DNA of 64,000 bases from Parasitella parasitica (GCA_025201805.1 MU619263.1:7946-71945); one strand, 5' to 3'. Positions 12,108-24,063 are shown, numbered from the stretch's first letter. Notes: generated by a model not told the origin, from the letters alone. Numbers and translations are program-made.

Positions 12108-12807
12108 GCAGCAGCAACAGCAACAGCAGCAGCAGCAGCAGCAGCAACAACAACAACAACAACAACAACAACAAACACAGCAACTTGTGGTACGGCCTAC
12201 CTTATCGAACTCAACTTCTTCAGCCAACTCTTCTTGCAATTCCTCTCCGATCGTATTTGGAAACAACGTGTATCCGCCTCTCATCAAGCTCGAAGATATT
12301 GATTTATTCTACGATTTATCCTATCAGCAACGATCATTGCAACAACAACATCAAAATGATGCTAACATGATGTTGGTTGAAGAAGAGTTTCTGCCTTCCA
12401 TCATGACAGGATCAGTAGAAGAAGATCAACAAGAAAACGTTATGGCGGCGGAAGATGGCCATTATGTTCAAGATTGGCAACAGAGAATCGACTGGCAGCA
12501 ATACTCTCTGCCCACATCACCTACTCTCTACAACTACACTGCAGAAGATTTGATTTACGAACAAACTCCAGCAAGCAATGATATGTACTTGCACCCTTCT
12601 CACCTCCAAGCAGCTTATTCATATGCTCAATCAAATCCTTCATCTTGCCTGACCTCACCAGTACCAACATTCCTCATGACGCCTACCACGCATAGTGCCA
12701 CAACCACTGCAGTTAATAGTCCTATTTTGGATGAAGATTACTATCATCCCTATTACTCTGACGAAAGTCCAACCATGACCCCGACTGATTGCTTACTCCA
12801 ATATTAG
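10396..12807 (+). CDS. STE12: Ste12-like homeodomain transcription factor with two C2H2 zinc fingers and a polyQ tract
   Basis: Ste12-type factors act downstream of MAP kinase cascades in mating and invasive growth. A single exon encodes 803 aa; ATG 10396 is the first in frame. The STE domain covers about residues 15-165, with recognisable pieces LVLIDQLKNFLVSAPDHQ, ISCVKWQDKFYISGTDIVRC and FHWYSVPHDRLFLDALERDL. Two C2H2 fingers lie at about residues 328-385 (CPLSSCGKIFKRLEHMKRHLRTH and CDLCGKRFSRSDNLAQHKKTH, each split by its linker). That architecture is typical of non-yeast fungi and absent from S. cerevisiae Ste12. They are followed by an acidic Asp/Glu run (about 413-440). A near-pure Gln tract of about 40 residues, encoded by mixed CAG/CAA, starts near residue 552. 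The C-terminal region is Ser/Thr-Pro rich with several SP/TP sites, plausible MAPK targets. Confidence 0.93.
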
Positions 12808-13076
12808 TCCTATCCCCTCTTCTATCAGATGTAAAATGTAAAATGTAAAATGTAAATGTAAATTTTGTAAATTTTTTTTTAGATATATAACAAAAAAGAA
12901 AAAGAAAGCCCAAAAAAAAAGCATTGCATTGCATTCATTCATTCATTCATTCATTCATACTATTATTATCACTATATCATTCATAAATCATTATCACCCA
13001 TTAGTCCTTTTAGTTATTCTTCATATCAATAAAATAACAAGAGAACAATGAAACTTTTTTTTATTATTATTATTAT
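12808..13076 (+). promoter_or_regulatory. Ste12-like 3' flank with clustered UGUA motifs and a CATT microsatellite
   Basis: Immediately after the Ste12 stop, 12830-12869 contains six TGTA cores (TGTAAAA and TGTAAAT units), resembling Pumilio/Puf-binding cores (UGUAnAU). A CATT-type microsatellite follows at about 12921-12957. Whether the cluster is transcribed into the 3' UTR is inferred from position only. Confidence 0.35.
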
Positions 13077-14758
13077 CTATTGTTGTTGCCTGGCGTATAA
13101 TTCTCTAATTCTTGGTGTAACTCTGTACCCAAATGTTTCCATTTCTTCAAGTAACATATGAAAGCGTGGATCTTGTTCACGAGCAAGCTTCTGTGCCAAC
13201 ACAAAATAGCAATTGTCGGGCGGAACAATGTCATAACTCTTCATTTCTTCGAGATAAACAAACGCATCTTCGTAATTCTTTTGTGTACAGCAGAGCTCAA
13301 TCATTTTTGCATAAGTTTCAAGATTGGGTGTAATTTCGGCCTTCTTCATTTCTTCAATCACTACTTTGCCCATGCCCTTCATACGTGTGTGAATACAGGC
13401 TTCAAGGACCAGATTGTATGTGTCTATATTGGGTACAACGTTTAGGGCACTGGCTTCACGATAGGTAGCCACTGTACGTTCTACGTCCTTTGCATCTGCA
13501 CATGCTGCCACGACTACATTAAAGGCAGAGATGTCGACGGGCTTGTTTTCTTTTCTAAGCTCCTCTAAAATATAGTATGCTTTATCGATCGCCTCGATAT
13601 TATTGTCTAGGTTTTTACGAATAGGCAAAGTGGCACGCAATGTAGGAGGAATACCAGATACCCGCATGATGTCGAGAACGTTGAAGGCACTCTTGAGATC
13701 TCCCTGGACAATAAAGGCCTCCATCAGGGGTGTAAAGTAGTGTTCTTTGTAAGGATATCCACTTGTACTCAATTGACGAATAGCATCTGTAGCCAATTTG
13801 GTGTTTCCGGTTTTGGCAGCAACTCGAAGCACGTTAAGCATAGTACCTTCATCAGGACGCATGTCATAGGTGCCGATAGCCTTATCCCAACAATATTGGA
13901 CAGCTTCTTCATTATCGCAATTTGCTCCTGCACGCATAGCATCCAGATAAAGACGAGGTTGAGATTGGACTGGCAAACTAGCATTCTCTGCTTCCTTTAA
14001 TACACTTAACGCAGTAGGTGCATCACCAAGACGAAGTGCAGCCTGGATAATGGTACTATAACATAACAAATTGGTTTGGACATTCATCCTTTTCATCTCC
14101 TCCAGCGTATCTAAAGCAAATTCCAGTTCGTCTTGTCTACACATGCCCCTCAGCAGATGCAAGTATGACATTGTTGTCAAGGGCCTACCATTCTCTACCA
14201 TCTCCTCCTTCAGCAAAGTTTGCTGTTTGACTTGATTAGCACTAGACAGAGAGTCTAATACAATGTTGTAGTTATCGACAGAGGGTATCAATCCGTTTTC
14301 CTTCATTTCATCCAGAGTACGCATCAGTCCCTGTCGATCTTTGTTGTGAGAATAAGCAGTTAACAGCGCATAATAGGTGGTTTGATCTAAGGGTAGCTTG
14401 TTTTGCTTGATCTCGTCAACAACCTTCAGGACGTTTTCCAAGAATGTCTTTGGTGATCGCTTGTGATGGATGTGGTAGTCGAGACGACCGTGGAAGGCAG
14501 CAAGTCGAATAGTAGGATGACTTTGCTTGATGAGGTTTCTTTTGGTAACGTTGCCGTTGGCCATGACTTGTTCAAGAACTGCTTCTCCGTTAATCTCGGT
14601 GGATTGAGAACGCACTGTCAAAAATTTTATGTTGGCCGATTGACTCGTTTGGCTTATCCATTGTACTTACATGAATTGATATTTCTGAAAGCCCATTGGT
14701 TACCTCGTTGCTTTATAGCTTGTGTAGTGTTAACTCTAGAAAGAATAAGTCTATTCAT
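13077..14758 (-). CDS. Mitochondrial pentatricopeptide repeat (PPR) protein
   Basis: PPR proteins bind organellar RNA and control its processing or translation. Two exons, 14758-14671 and 14614-13077, give 541 aa. The short first exon encodes an Arg/Ser-rich presequence (MNRLILSRVNTTQAIKQRG and on to RSQSTE), a good mitochondrial targeting signal. The body is helical repeats of about 35 residues whose second helices end in the PPR signature, e.g. TTYYALLTAYSHNKDRQGLM with DEMKENGLIPSVDNYN, EEMKRMNVQTNLLCYS, FNVLDIMRVSGIPPT, and EEMKKAEITPNLETYAKM with EEMKSYDIVPPDNCY. At least eight repeats can be seen. It cannot be matched confidently to a specific yeast or animal PPR. It is convergent with the Ste12-like gene. 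Confidence 0.88.
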
Positions 14759-15094
14759 TTTATAACAATGGCTCAAGAAAAAAAAAAAAAAAACGCAAGG
14801 GCAAAGTTGAAATTCTTTTTGTCTAGGGGGCCAAAACGAAACAGGGCTTTCAAAAGCAAAGATGGTCGTTTGTGACAGGGTTGCGCAACTGAAGATTGCT
14901 CTGCTCAGTGCAACTGATTAGTGTTCAGTCTGTTATTAACATCTTAAGATAGCAACTTTGAAGATGATGAAAATACATTTGCAGTTTTATTGAGGATATG
15001 TAAAAAGTATTCAAAAGGTCTCTTTTATTATATACGAGAGAGAGAGAGAGAGTACTGTTTGATTTTTAAAAGATACCGAGACATTTTTTTTTTT
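14759..15094. other. Intergenic between PPR gene and chitin synthase
   Basis: Holds the 5' flank of the PPR gene and the 3' flank of the chitin synthase gene. A (GA)n microsatellite lies at about 15035-15052. No gene seen. Confidence 0.5.
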
Positions 15095-18000
15095 CTAATG
15101 GAAAGGTGATTGAGATCTAGTATACTGACCAGGTGTTGGATAGCCAGACATTGGCGGAGGTGTAGAGTAGCCAGGCGTAGGTACAGGATATGAAGGTAAA
15201 TTATTGTTAAAAGCTGGTGAAGCTGTTCTTATGGACGGTGTCTGCATCATAAAAGATTGGTTGCTAGCTGTCATGGGATTAAATTGCTGTCCACCACCGC
15301 CCCCAGGTTTGCTGATGTAGCTTTGATGGCTGTAAAATGTGCCTTGGCTGTAGCCGGACCGCTGAGATCCGTGAGAGCCCACCGATGCATTATCATTGAA
15401 ATAACCACCGCCATTCATTTCGTTATCGTACATGCTCTTCTCATATTCGTCCCATGTCACGACAGGTATCGTTTTGCGGTCAAATTTACCCTCATCGGCC
15501 ATAACAAGCTTTCGACCTTTATCGCCCATGACCACACGAGTGTTGCCCCAGGAAAAGTCATCAAAATGCCAGTAAGAATAAATTGGAATCATGAACGAGA
15601 AGACAGGAATGGCAAAGATAGACACAATCATCCAAATAATATGCTCCCATTTTCGATGAAGCAGGAAAATAATCGCTTGAAGACCATAGACACCAGCAAT
15701 TGTGATGATTGACATGAGGGGTACACCAGAGGTGGAAGTAGCCAGCATATAGATAAGGTAAACAAGATAACCTACGATAGCAGGTTGCACCAAGGTACTG
15801 AGCAAATCAAGCATAACCACAAATCTCATTGAGAAACAGCAGAAGCCGCAGAGCTGAGGCAAGAATACAAGCTCGCCCAAGTTGTGAATAGTGGAGTTGA
15901 TCCACCGGCGACGCTGAGAGAGCAAGACACTCCACCGATCGGGAGCAACAGTGGCACATTTAGCATCAGATACAAATTTGGTCTTGTAGTTGGGGAAATG
16001 CTTCAGAATCAAGGTCGTCAGGTAACGATCCTCACCCAAGTGAAGCAGATTTTTCTTGTGCAGTGTGTCAACCTTATTGATAGCATAGTCTTCAATAATT
16101 TGGTTCGATATAAGAAGAGGCTGATTCTTTTGAGGTGCTCGAATGCGATACATGCAGAAACAGCCGGGCAAACAAGTGACAGTGCCAAACAGAGATTCGA
16201 ATGCCTTGATCATGTAGTGAGAAATAAAGTACTCGTACACTTGAATCATAGTAACCCAACTATCTTTCTCGTTCGACAGGACAGTTTCGCCACAAAGACC
16301 AATAATTTTGGAGTCATGGGCAAAGACAGACACCATTCTGTTCAGCCCATCAGCCATCACTTCTGTATCTGCATCCACCATCAATACAAACTCATAGAAG
16401 CTGGGATTGACACCAATAACATTCTTAATTTGATGGTACAGTTCCAATTCTAAGGGTGTCATTGGAGAGCTAAAATGGACCTTATTCAAGAAGCTCATCA
16501 AAATCAACTGGCTATCACGCTTTCCACGATTGCCAGGCTTTTGTCTTTCACTTGGTTTGCCCACTTTCGAGACGACAATGTAGGGGACAACATGACCGCG
16601 AGACTCATAAAGACCAGAGTAGACTTTGCCCATGTTGTGTTGCTTTTGACCTTCGCCAACAGAAAAGAAGGAGAGCGGTTCAGGATCAATGTTGGGGTCA
16701 ACACCTAGGATATCGAGCACAATACGAGACGTAGGGCGATCATTACCACCACCAATGACCATGCCATCGCAAATAATGAACAGCAGCTTGCGTTTATCGT
16801 CATATTGGAGAGCACTGATGGAATCAATTGTCTTTTTAAGTTCTTCTTCACCTTCAGTATAGCACGGCACTTGACAAATAATAAACTTTTCGTGCCTCTC
16901 AGGCTCGCGACGCGTACGGAATTGCAAAGCAGCCAAAAACTTGAATACAATCACTAAACACAAAAACACGGTTACAATCAGCAGCAAGTATTCCGCAAAC
17001 AGACATCTAGCAGAATTGCGCTGATCGACACCACCCGCATAATAGAGATTTCTCAAGCATACCTCCTGACGGTATTTGAGATCTGCATCCAGAGGAAGCG
17101 CATTCCAGCTCTCCGTGATGTCTTGGCCCGCTTTCTGACTAAATAATGTAACAACCGCATTGTCTAAAAAGTTCAGTTCAGAGTTGTCAGGAGCACTAAC
17201 GCCAGTAGGTAAATTGAATCGACGGCCACCCAGAATGTAGTAAGTCAAATCATAGACGTTGCCGTTCAATATAGCCCATTGACGAGTAGTCTTGATACCA
17301 GACATGTCGACCTGATTGGAAGCTTGAGTAGCTATATCCTTGGGCGTGTAGCCCATTGCACCCAGCTTATAGTTCTTGCGAAGATAGGTCATTTGCTGGA
17401 AATACCAATCAGGGCGTGGATCGGCAGTATTCGGTAGGAAGTTATGATACTGGGCATTGCTATCTGTGAGATTAGGATTGAAATCGAGAGAAACATACGG
17501 CGACACCGTTCCTGTAGTTCCTTGACACAAGGCAGATACCTGTACTGGAAACAACGAAGATGCGTCTTTACCGCCGTATTCCAACACAGAATCCTGAGGA
17601 ATGACCTGGCTGGCCCAGTGATGAGGAGCAAATTTTGTCAAATCAAATACCTCACCGCGGATTGCGACATACGCGTTATCCTTATCAGAATGACTCTGCA
17701 ATTCAGATGTCGAGAAGACGTCTTGATGTGGACAAACCAAAGTACCAAAAAACACCAAAAACCAGATGATGAAGCCAGATGTGAGAAAGATACAAAGACA
17801 CAAAGTCATCTTTTCACGCCATGCAATTTGGATATCAGGACGCTTCAGTTTTCCACACAATGACAAAAAGATGGTTGGAATCCACCAGGTCATGAACCAT
17901 ACAAAATTGAGCCAGTGGCGACGGGCGCGAGACATCTTTTCGTCCTCTTCGGGCGCCTCTTCTTCTACCACTGCAGTGGTCAAAATCTGCTTCATCTCGG

Positions 18001-21000
18001 GATTGGCATGTCGACCATAGATATCAGATCCGCCATACTGAGATTCTGTTTCATGGTAGCTGCTAGGCTGTTGGTAGTCATGGTATTCGTCGTCGGAAAG
18101 GAATGAGCGTTGATCATCAGTATAAATGGATCCTGCGCCACCAGTGCCTCTGGGTACAGGCAAGCCAGCAGCAAGAGCGGCAGCGGCAGCAGCATTGTCT
18201 AGTCGACCAGATAGATTATAATCAGACTGAGACGCACCACCAGTAGGTAGCAAAAATTCAGTATTTGAGCCAAACGAGGCCTGGGACATGGTCTCTGAGC
18301 TTTGGTCTCTTTCTATGTTTATTATTGGAGCCCCCAGCGTCGCCATATTTTCCGTCACTCTCTTTTCATCCTTTACTTTTCGTTGATCTGCCTTTTCTAT
18401 TGTACGTAATCCGTTTTCCAGTCCTTGCCAGACCGATTCATCTAAGAATATCTACAATGGACATTCAGCATGACGTTGTTATACAGTGCAGTATTTGTTT
18501 GCACATACCTTTGTTTCACCAAGCATGGCTTGTTCGTTTGACCATCTAAAAAGGGCAATAGCTGCCTGACATCGCTGCTTTGCATCATCCGATTCTTCCA
18601 AGCCATTAGCATTCAGGGCTGATGCATATCTCTCCAGAAATTCATCGTGGAATAGGAAATTGGTATACTGCGTCTTGAGACGCTGGCAAATTTGTGGAAT
18701 GCCCCAGGCTCTCACCTGTGAGCGAACTCGATTGCTGTCAAACTGATTTGGCGCTGCATTATCATTTGGCTTTATGCAGAATATAAACCACGGTACTGTT
18801 TCATCGAGTGTGGCAAACAATTCGTCCATTGATGTTTGCAGTTGCGAAAGCACCATAGAGACGTTATTCTTCTTTGCTGGCTTTGATGCAGGCTCTTCTG
18901 CTATGGGATCCCCCAAGGCGTTGCGGCTTCGTTTTGTGGATTTTGAACGACGCATAGAGGGGCCACGGAGTGGGCCGCTGGGTTGTTGCGCATTCAAAAT
19001 GGCAGTGGTTTGTTTAGGGTGGTTTTCAGTATGGATCGAGTTATTAGCGAATAGTTCCAGGGCAAAGCTGTTGTATGAGGCTGGAGACGTTTCACTTCCA
19101 CGGATCAGCTGTACTAAATCAGCGTTGAATATATCCTTGTTGGATTCGAGGAAATCGGAAGGGTTGTAGGCAACTTGTCCTGCAAAATGCTGGATGGTGA
19201 ATAATCGCGACCCCGTATCCGCTTGCTTTGTTCCAAACGACGCATGATTGCTGTTGTATTTAACAAACGAGTCCACCAGAGACGCGCTAGTAGACGAAGT
19301 TGATTTGGAGTAGTTGTTTACAATATCTACCAGGCAGTGTTTTGAGCGAGTCAATAATTCAACGCAGGGCAAGTTGTTGAAATAAGGCACTTCTTGTACT
19401 GGTAACCCCTCCGTACAATATTCCTCTACATCTAATTCAAAAATAGAGCGCTGACAAAAATGCTGAAGACGCTCATTGGCAATGTTGATACAAAACGAGT
19501 TAAAGCTGGCGGATGTCTGCTGTAATCTAGGTCCAGGTAGATCCAAAATGCCAATGAAATTGTGCACAGAATCGCAGCACAGTTTTGTATTCATATACTC
19601 CACTAGCCATGTAAACAGCAGAGAGTACAACGATGTGACAATGTCGTCTCTTTGTTTAGCAGCACCAGCAGAATCCAAAATCAATGTCGTAATGTCCTTT
19701 TTAATCAACTGCGTCTTGTACGTGAAGATGTTCTCCAAAGCTCGAGGATCAACACCAAGAAAGTCAGCACACAGGTCCAAAGTAGCAGCATTCTTGACAA
19801 ACGCAGCTTCTTGCACAAATGAGTCATGGACGAATTCGAGCTGGCCCATATGAAGAAGACAAGCTACAAATTGCCAAATTCTGGTTTGGTATATCTTGTT
19901 GATACCGAGCACTTTCATAGCTTGTTTCACGTTTTGGAATTGATTAGCTTCGCCACCAGCAGCAGCCATATTCCGGGGTGTATATCTGTATGGTGAATCA
20001 TCGTCTAATTGTAGTAAATAAATTTGCTTTTCTTCGGTTGATATGCCACCTAGTAGCTGATAGAATATATGAAAGTTTCGTTCATGAACAGGACATTCAG
20101 TTACTCGAGACTTGTCTAATAGGTAGTTGAGGAGCTTGGCGCCGACCATGCGGCCCCGCTCGTTAAATTGCAATTCCAAATACTTGCCAAAACGAGAGGC
20201 GTTGTTGTTTAAGCCTGTACGAGCGTTACCGAATGCTTCTAAAACAATATTAACGCTGGTGATTTGTGCCTGAAGTTTTGTTTCTTTCTTTTGAGATGAT
20301 AACTGTATAAGATGACTTAATACCGATTTGAATGATTCGGTTTTTCCGCTTCCTGATTCACCACTAAAGTATGTAGGAAATAAGGTCAGTTTCCCGTTCT
20401 AATAACCATGATTTGTCCCCCGATCCTCATTGCTTCCCCTTGAACTTGAGAAAAAAAAAAATCGAGTTATGGCTCCATTATTGATTGTCTCATGATTGTC
20501 CAGAGTATTGAAACAGATGATCATATGAAACATCAAAGTAAAGAGACATGATATATATATCAATGTCATTTATATGACATTGATAACATTTCGATATTTG
20601 GTACAATAATATAAATTAATATACATAAAAGCCAAATAGAAATGTAATAAAAGCCCCTTCACATTTTCAACTCATTTTACCCCTCCCACCCAGATACAGT
20701 AAAAATCAAGAGATAAAAAGCAACAGCTTATTCTCGCACACACACACACACACGCACACCCACCCATCAACCAAGCACATTCTACGTTTCCCTTTCCATT
20801 CCAATATATAATTACCTTAGTATTAATGACTGATCGATGCCAGTGCGTCTCATGTGTAAGTAAGCTTGATTTGTCAATTTGTTGATATGTGCTGGCAAAG
20901 GTTCTAGAGCATCTGAGCCCGTATCTCTGTATTCTGCTACGTACTGTAAATTTTGTTGCGGCATTGGCTTGTATGGATTAACGACCACTATAGCGGAATC

Positions 21001-21117
21001 ACTGATGCGAGAATAAATCACATTGGAGGTGAAGCCAGCCTTCAAACACTGAGTTAAACTATCTTCTGTCATTTTATCTTGGTCGGATAGATCGAATCTA
21101 CTGAGCCTTGTTGCCAT
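15095..21117 (-). CDS. Class V-type chitin synthase with N-terminal myosin motor-like domain
   Basis: Polymerises UDP-GlcNAc into wall chitin at the plasma membrane. Three exons, 21117-20816, 20363-18509 and 18451-15095, give 1837 aa. Reading frame and phase join the motor and synthase in one protein. The motor (about 1-720) has a P-loop GESGSGKTES (about 103-112) and a switch I-like NNASRFGK, while the switch II position reads DLPGPR instead of DIxGFE. A linker and a cytochrome b5-like region follow (AYVAIRGEVFDLTKF and QWAILNGNVYDLTYY), then the GT2 synthase with DAD (about 1413), QVYEY (about 1456), GEDRYL (about 1526) and SQRRRW (about 1566), and several membrane spans after it. All core catalytic motifs are intact. 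The tail is Gly/Pro/Ser rich (GYSTPPPMSGYPTPG) and lacks the DEK_C domain usual in class V/VII enzymes. Confidence 0.95.
20364..20815 (-). other. Long first intron of the class V chitin synthase
   Basis: A 452-nt GT-AG intron (donor GTAATT, acceptor TTTAG) separates the exon ending at the P-loop's first residues from the rest of the motor. It is several times longer than other introns in the window. It carries a (CA)n microsatellite (about 20736-20753) and a perfect 12-bp inverted repeat with a 4-nt loop at 20558-20585. Phase across the junction restores LILSGESGSGKT, so the intron call is firm. Confidence 0.85.
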
Positions 21118-21453
21118 CGTAACGAAATTGATTTTATATTTTATATTTCGGTTGCCAGATCAAAAAAAAAAAAAAAAAAAATTAAAAAAAAAAAAAAAAA
21201 AAAAAAATTAAAATTAAAAAGATAGAGAGAGAAAGAAAGAAAGAGAGAAGGAGAGAAAGGGAGAGAGAATTCAAAACTGTGGACAACAAAATATTTTTTT
21301 TTACAAAAGAAACAGCTTCCCCGTTCCCGTTTAAATGACTATTTTTATCCATACCTTGTGTGATCTTGTACAATTAATTGAATATGGTGTGGTGGCAGGA
21401 AAAAGAAATGATTTATTTATAGGGGTAATGAAGCAAACAAATGATTGGAGTGC
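21118..21453. other. Chitin synthase 5' flank / BUD23 3' flank
   Basis: Contains two long A tracts (about 21162-21206) and an AG-rich stretch (about 21220-21270) just upstream of the chitin synthase ATG; on the coding strand these are T and CT tracts typical of fungal promoters. No gene seen. Confidence 0.5.
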
Positions 21454-22484
21454 TTAGAATCTAACTTTTCTCTTCCGTCCCGTGAATTTCGAATCATTGG
21501 CAACCACTTTATCGCCTTTATTGCGAGCAACTTCCTTTTTCTTGTTGATCCATGCTTTACCTTTCACTGCATCACGGCCTCCTTTTCTCTTTTTCGATGC
21601 TTGTCTACGTTTTTCATACTGGATCGATCTGGCTTCATCGGGATGTACTTCTCCATCTTCACCTAGTGCTTTAGGCATTTGATTTTTGACACCCGATTGT
21701 ACACCTGCAAACAGACACAAATAATACTTTTTGGCCTTTTTGGAATTGGGATAATCGACCAAGAGGCCACCTTCAAAACCACATTTGGTAGCCACGTCGG
21801 TAATTAACTGGATTTGATCGTCATTCTCGGGATAAAATTGGAATACAGCTCTTGCTCCTTTATCTAACGATGCATATAATGTTGTGAAAAATCGCTGAAG
21901 TCTAGCTTTTGGCCGATTAATAGTTTTGTCTGCATTACAGAGCCATTGGAGGACAGAGACACTATCGAAAAATGTCAGACGCCACTTTTTAGAAAAAGAA
22001 AAAATATGTACATAAGTAAACGCATTACCTAATGCAGCCATCAAATGTACCTGGCCTGAACGCGACACCCTGTCCCGCATCTTGTAAAAATAAATCACCC
22101 TCTACCTCTCTCTCATTAGCTATATCCAACATGGATGGTGAAATATCCATGCCCACCCAGATATGGCCTTCTTCTTCTAAAATCTCTCCACTGAGGCCAG
22201 AACCACATCCAATGTCCAGTAAAAATTTAGGCCCCTCTGATAGATTCAACAATTCAAGCGCACGATATGCCATTTCTGCTTGGATTGCAGTAATACGGGA
22301 GCTATGGTGAATTTGTTTAATTCTCGGCTCAGAAGTGTCGATTGATTCCCTTACTTGTCAGTGTATTTTCTAGCTTCGTCATCTCCATAAAACTGCAGTC
22401 AAATGCATGTTAATTAACAATTTATCTCGTTTTGACTTTAAAACTTACAATCTCTGGCGGTGCAATGTGTTCTGGACGAGACAT
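21454..22484 (-). CDS. BUD23: 18S rRNA (guanine-N7)-methyltransferase Bud23
   Basis: Bud23 (human WBSCR22/BUD23) methylates a guanosine of 18S rRNA at N7 with Trm112 and is needed for small-subunit export. Four exons, 22484-22449, 22392-22355, 22322-22029 and 21961-21454, give 291 aa, the family length. The N-terminus [12 protein letters not shown] is diagnostic. The SAM-binding motif I is [15 protein letters not shown], followed by [14 protein letters not shown] and the catalytic-region [14 protein letters not shown]. The C-terminal WBS_methylT domain is Lys/Arg rich ([15 protein letters not shown]) and ends GRKRKVRF. It is head-to-head with the mitochondrial uS13 gene, 264 nt apart. Confidence 0.95.
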
Positions 22485-22748
22485 TTCCAGTGTGTTTTTG
22501 TCAAAAAGAAAGACCCTTCCCTTGATGAAAAAAAAAAGAGACAAGAAATGGTTCTTGTGACTCTGGTCCTGCAATCAAACATCAAAAAGCTTGAAGCAAA
22601 AGAGTGGCTTTGATTTGAAATCAGCAACCCCTCAATGTTATTACCTTGCTTGTCGACTAGGGTCCGATACACTTTCAATTTAAACCTGCCTAGCTATTTT
22701 GTTTCTTTCCGCTCCCCCTTTTTTTTTTCACTTGTACATCCAACTGAT

Positions 22749-23227
22749 ATGCTTCATTTACTTGGTGTCAATTTACCTGAAAGAAAATTAGTGAGGTATG
22801 CATGTACGCATTTGTCCAACATGATTCAATGCTAAAACTATCCTACAGCACCGCACTCCAATATTTCTATGGTATTGGTGAGCCCACAGCCACTAAATTA
22901 TGTCAAAAACTATCTATTCCTCCTACATTGAAAGTGCTCGAATTAACCGAAGTTCAAGTTAATGAATTAACAAACACATTGGCCAACATGACTATCGAAA
23001 CTGACTTGAAGAGACAAGTCAGGGAACATGTAATGCACCATCGTAATATCAACAATTTCATCGGCAGAAGACACGCCATGAGTCTGCCTGTACGTGGACA
23101 AAGAACTAGAAATAATGCTAAAAACGCAAAGAAGCTGAATGGTAGATGGGTTCAACGTAGAGGAATGTCAATGTGGACACAATTACAACAAGGCCCTTTG
23201 AACAACTTTTTAGAAAAGTACATGTAA
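22749..23227 (+). CDS. Mitochondrial small-subunit ribosomal protein uS13 (Sws2-like)
   Basis: Component of the mitoribosome small-subunit head. Two exons, 22749-22795 and 22849-23227, give 141 aa. Bacterial-type S13 features are visible: LLGVNLPERKLV at the start, the helix-two-turn-helix YGIGEPTATKLCQKL, a central helical region, NNFIGRRHAMSLPVRGQRTR with the conserved GQRTRxNA block, and a short basic tail. Mitochondrial rather than cytosolic assignment rests on this bacterial-like GQRTRNNAK ending and small size. No cleavable presequence is evident, as in other fungal Sws2 proteins. Confidence 0.93.
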
Positions 23228-24063
23228 ATTATATAAATATTATAAAAATAAAAAAAGAGAGGATCCAGCAATCAGTACTAAATAGACAGACAACGCTGTT
23301 TATCAAGTAGAAACCCTTATGCTCATAAAAGACAACAATACTACAGTCATTTTTAAGGACACATACCGTATGGAAGTATCGTTACGAATCAAATTTTACT
23401 TGTTATGCTAGATTACGTTTGAATAGACCAGGAGGATTGATTTTTCGCCAATTGCTAGTTGATGCGATGTCATTATGGTCCACGTGTAATTTGATTTTAT
23501 ATGCTACTACACTATCAGTTCTCTGAACTGCTTGTACAAGATACCATGGATATAATATATGTGTCTTCATGAATAAAAACTAAATGTCAAACACATGAAA
23601 CTTGGACTTTTTCTTCTTCTGCAATACTAATGGTATTTACATGCCTGATATAATTTTGAGGTCTTTTCATACGAAGCTGAATCTTGTTCTATCAACAGCA
23701 AAGATATCCGTATACCGTATAAATGGGCATGCACAAGTTGTATTGAAGACGTCTGCGTTTTCTGGTATCAGCATCATATTACAACAACTAGGGGGAGGGT
23801 TTTTTTTTTTTTTTTTTTTTACACATGATGCTAATAGTTCTAAATTTTATTTCAAAAGGACAATATTTTATATACAATGGTTTTCTTCCATATGGTTTTG
23901 TTGTACAGTTAAACGCCATCTTGACCCTGCTCCTTTTTGCCCCTCTTGGCCTTCTTGTCTTTTTGTGCTGCGTTTCTTTTCCGCTTCTTGGATGCCTCAA
24001 TTATTTCCCTAGTTGGCATATTAGTACAACGACAAAGACAATGTCTGTCAATGGTAGCAGCTC
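23228..24063. other. Convergent intergenic region
   Basis: Between the stops of uS13m (+) and ROK1 (-). AT-rich with an 18-20 nt T tract at about 23801-23820. No convincing gene; a 136-codon open frame runs through the T tract and into ROK1 antisense and is discounted. Confidence 0.5.

Noticed and set aside
12051-12302. Poly-Cys (minus) and Thr/Ala-repeat (plus) open frames
   Set aside because: They are other-frame readings of the CAG/CAA tract in the Ste12-like gene.
15257-16453. Long plus-strand open frames opposite the chitin synthase
   Set aside because: Antisense shadows of a strongly conserved coding sequence with no initiation or splice support.
18451-18509. Treating the motor domain and the chitin synthase as two separate genes
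   Set aside because: The 57-nt GT-AG intron joins them in frame (GETK to IFLDESVW), and an open frame continues through to the synthase without a start signal.
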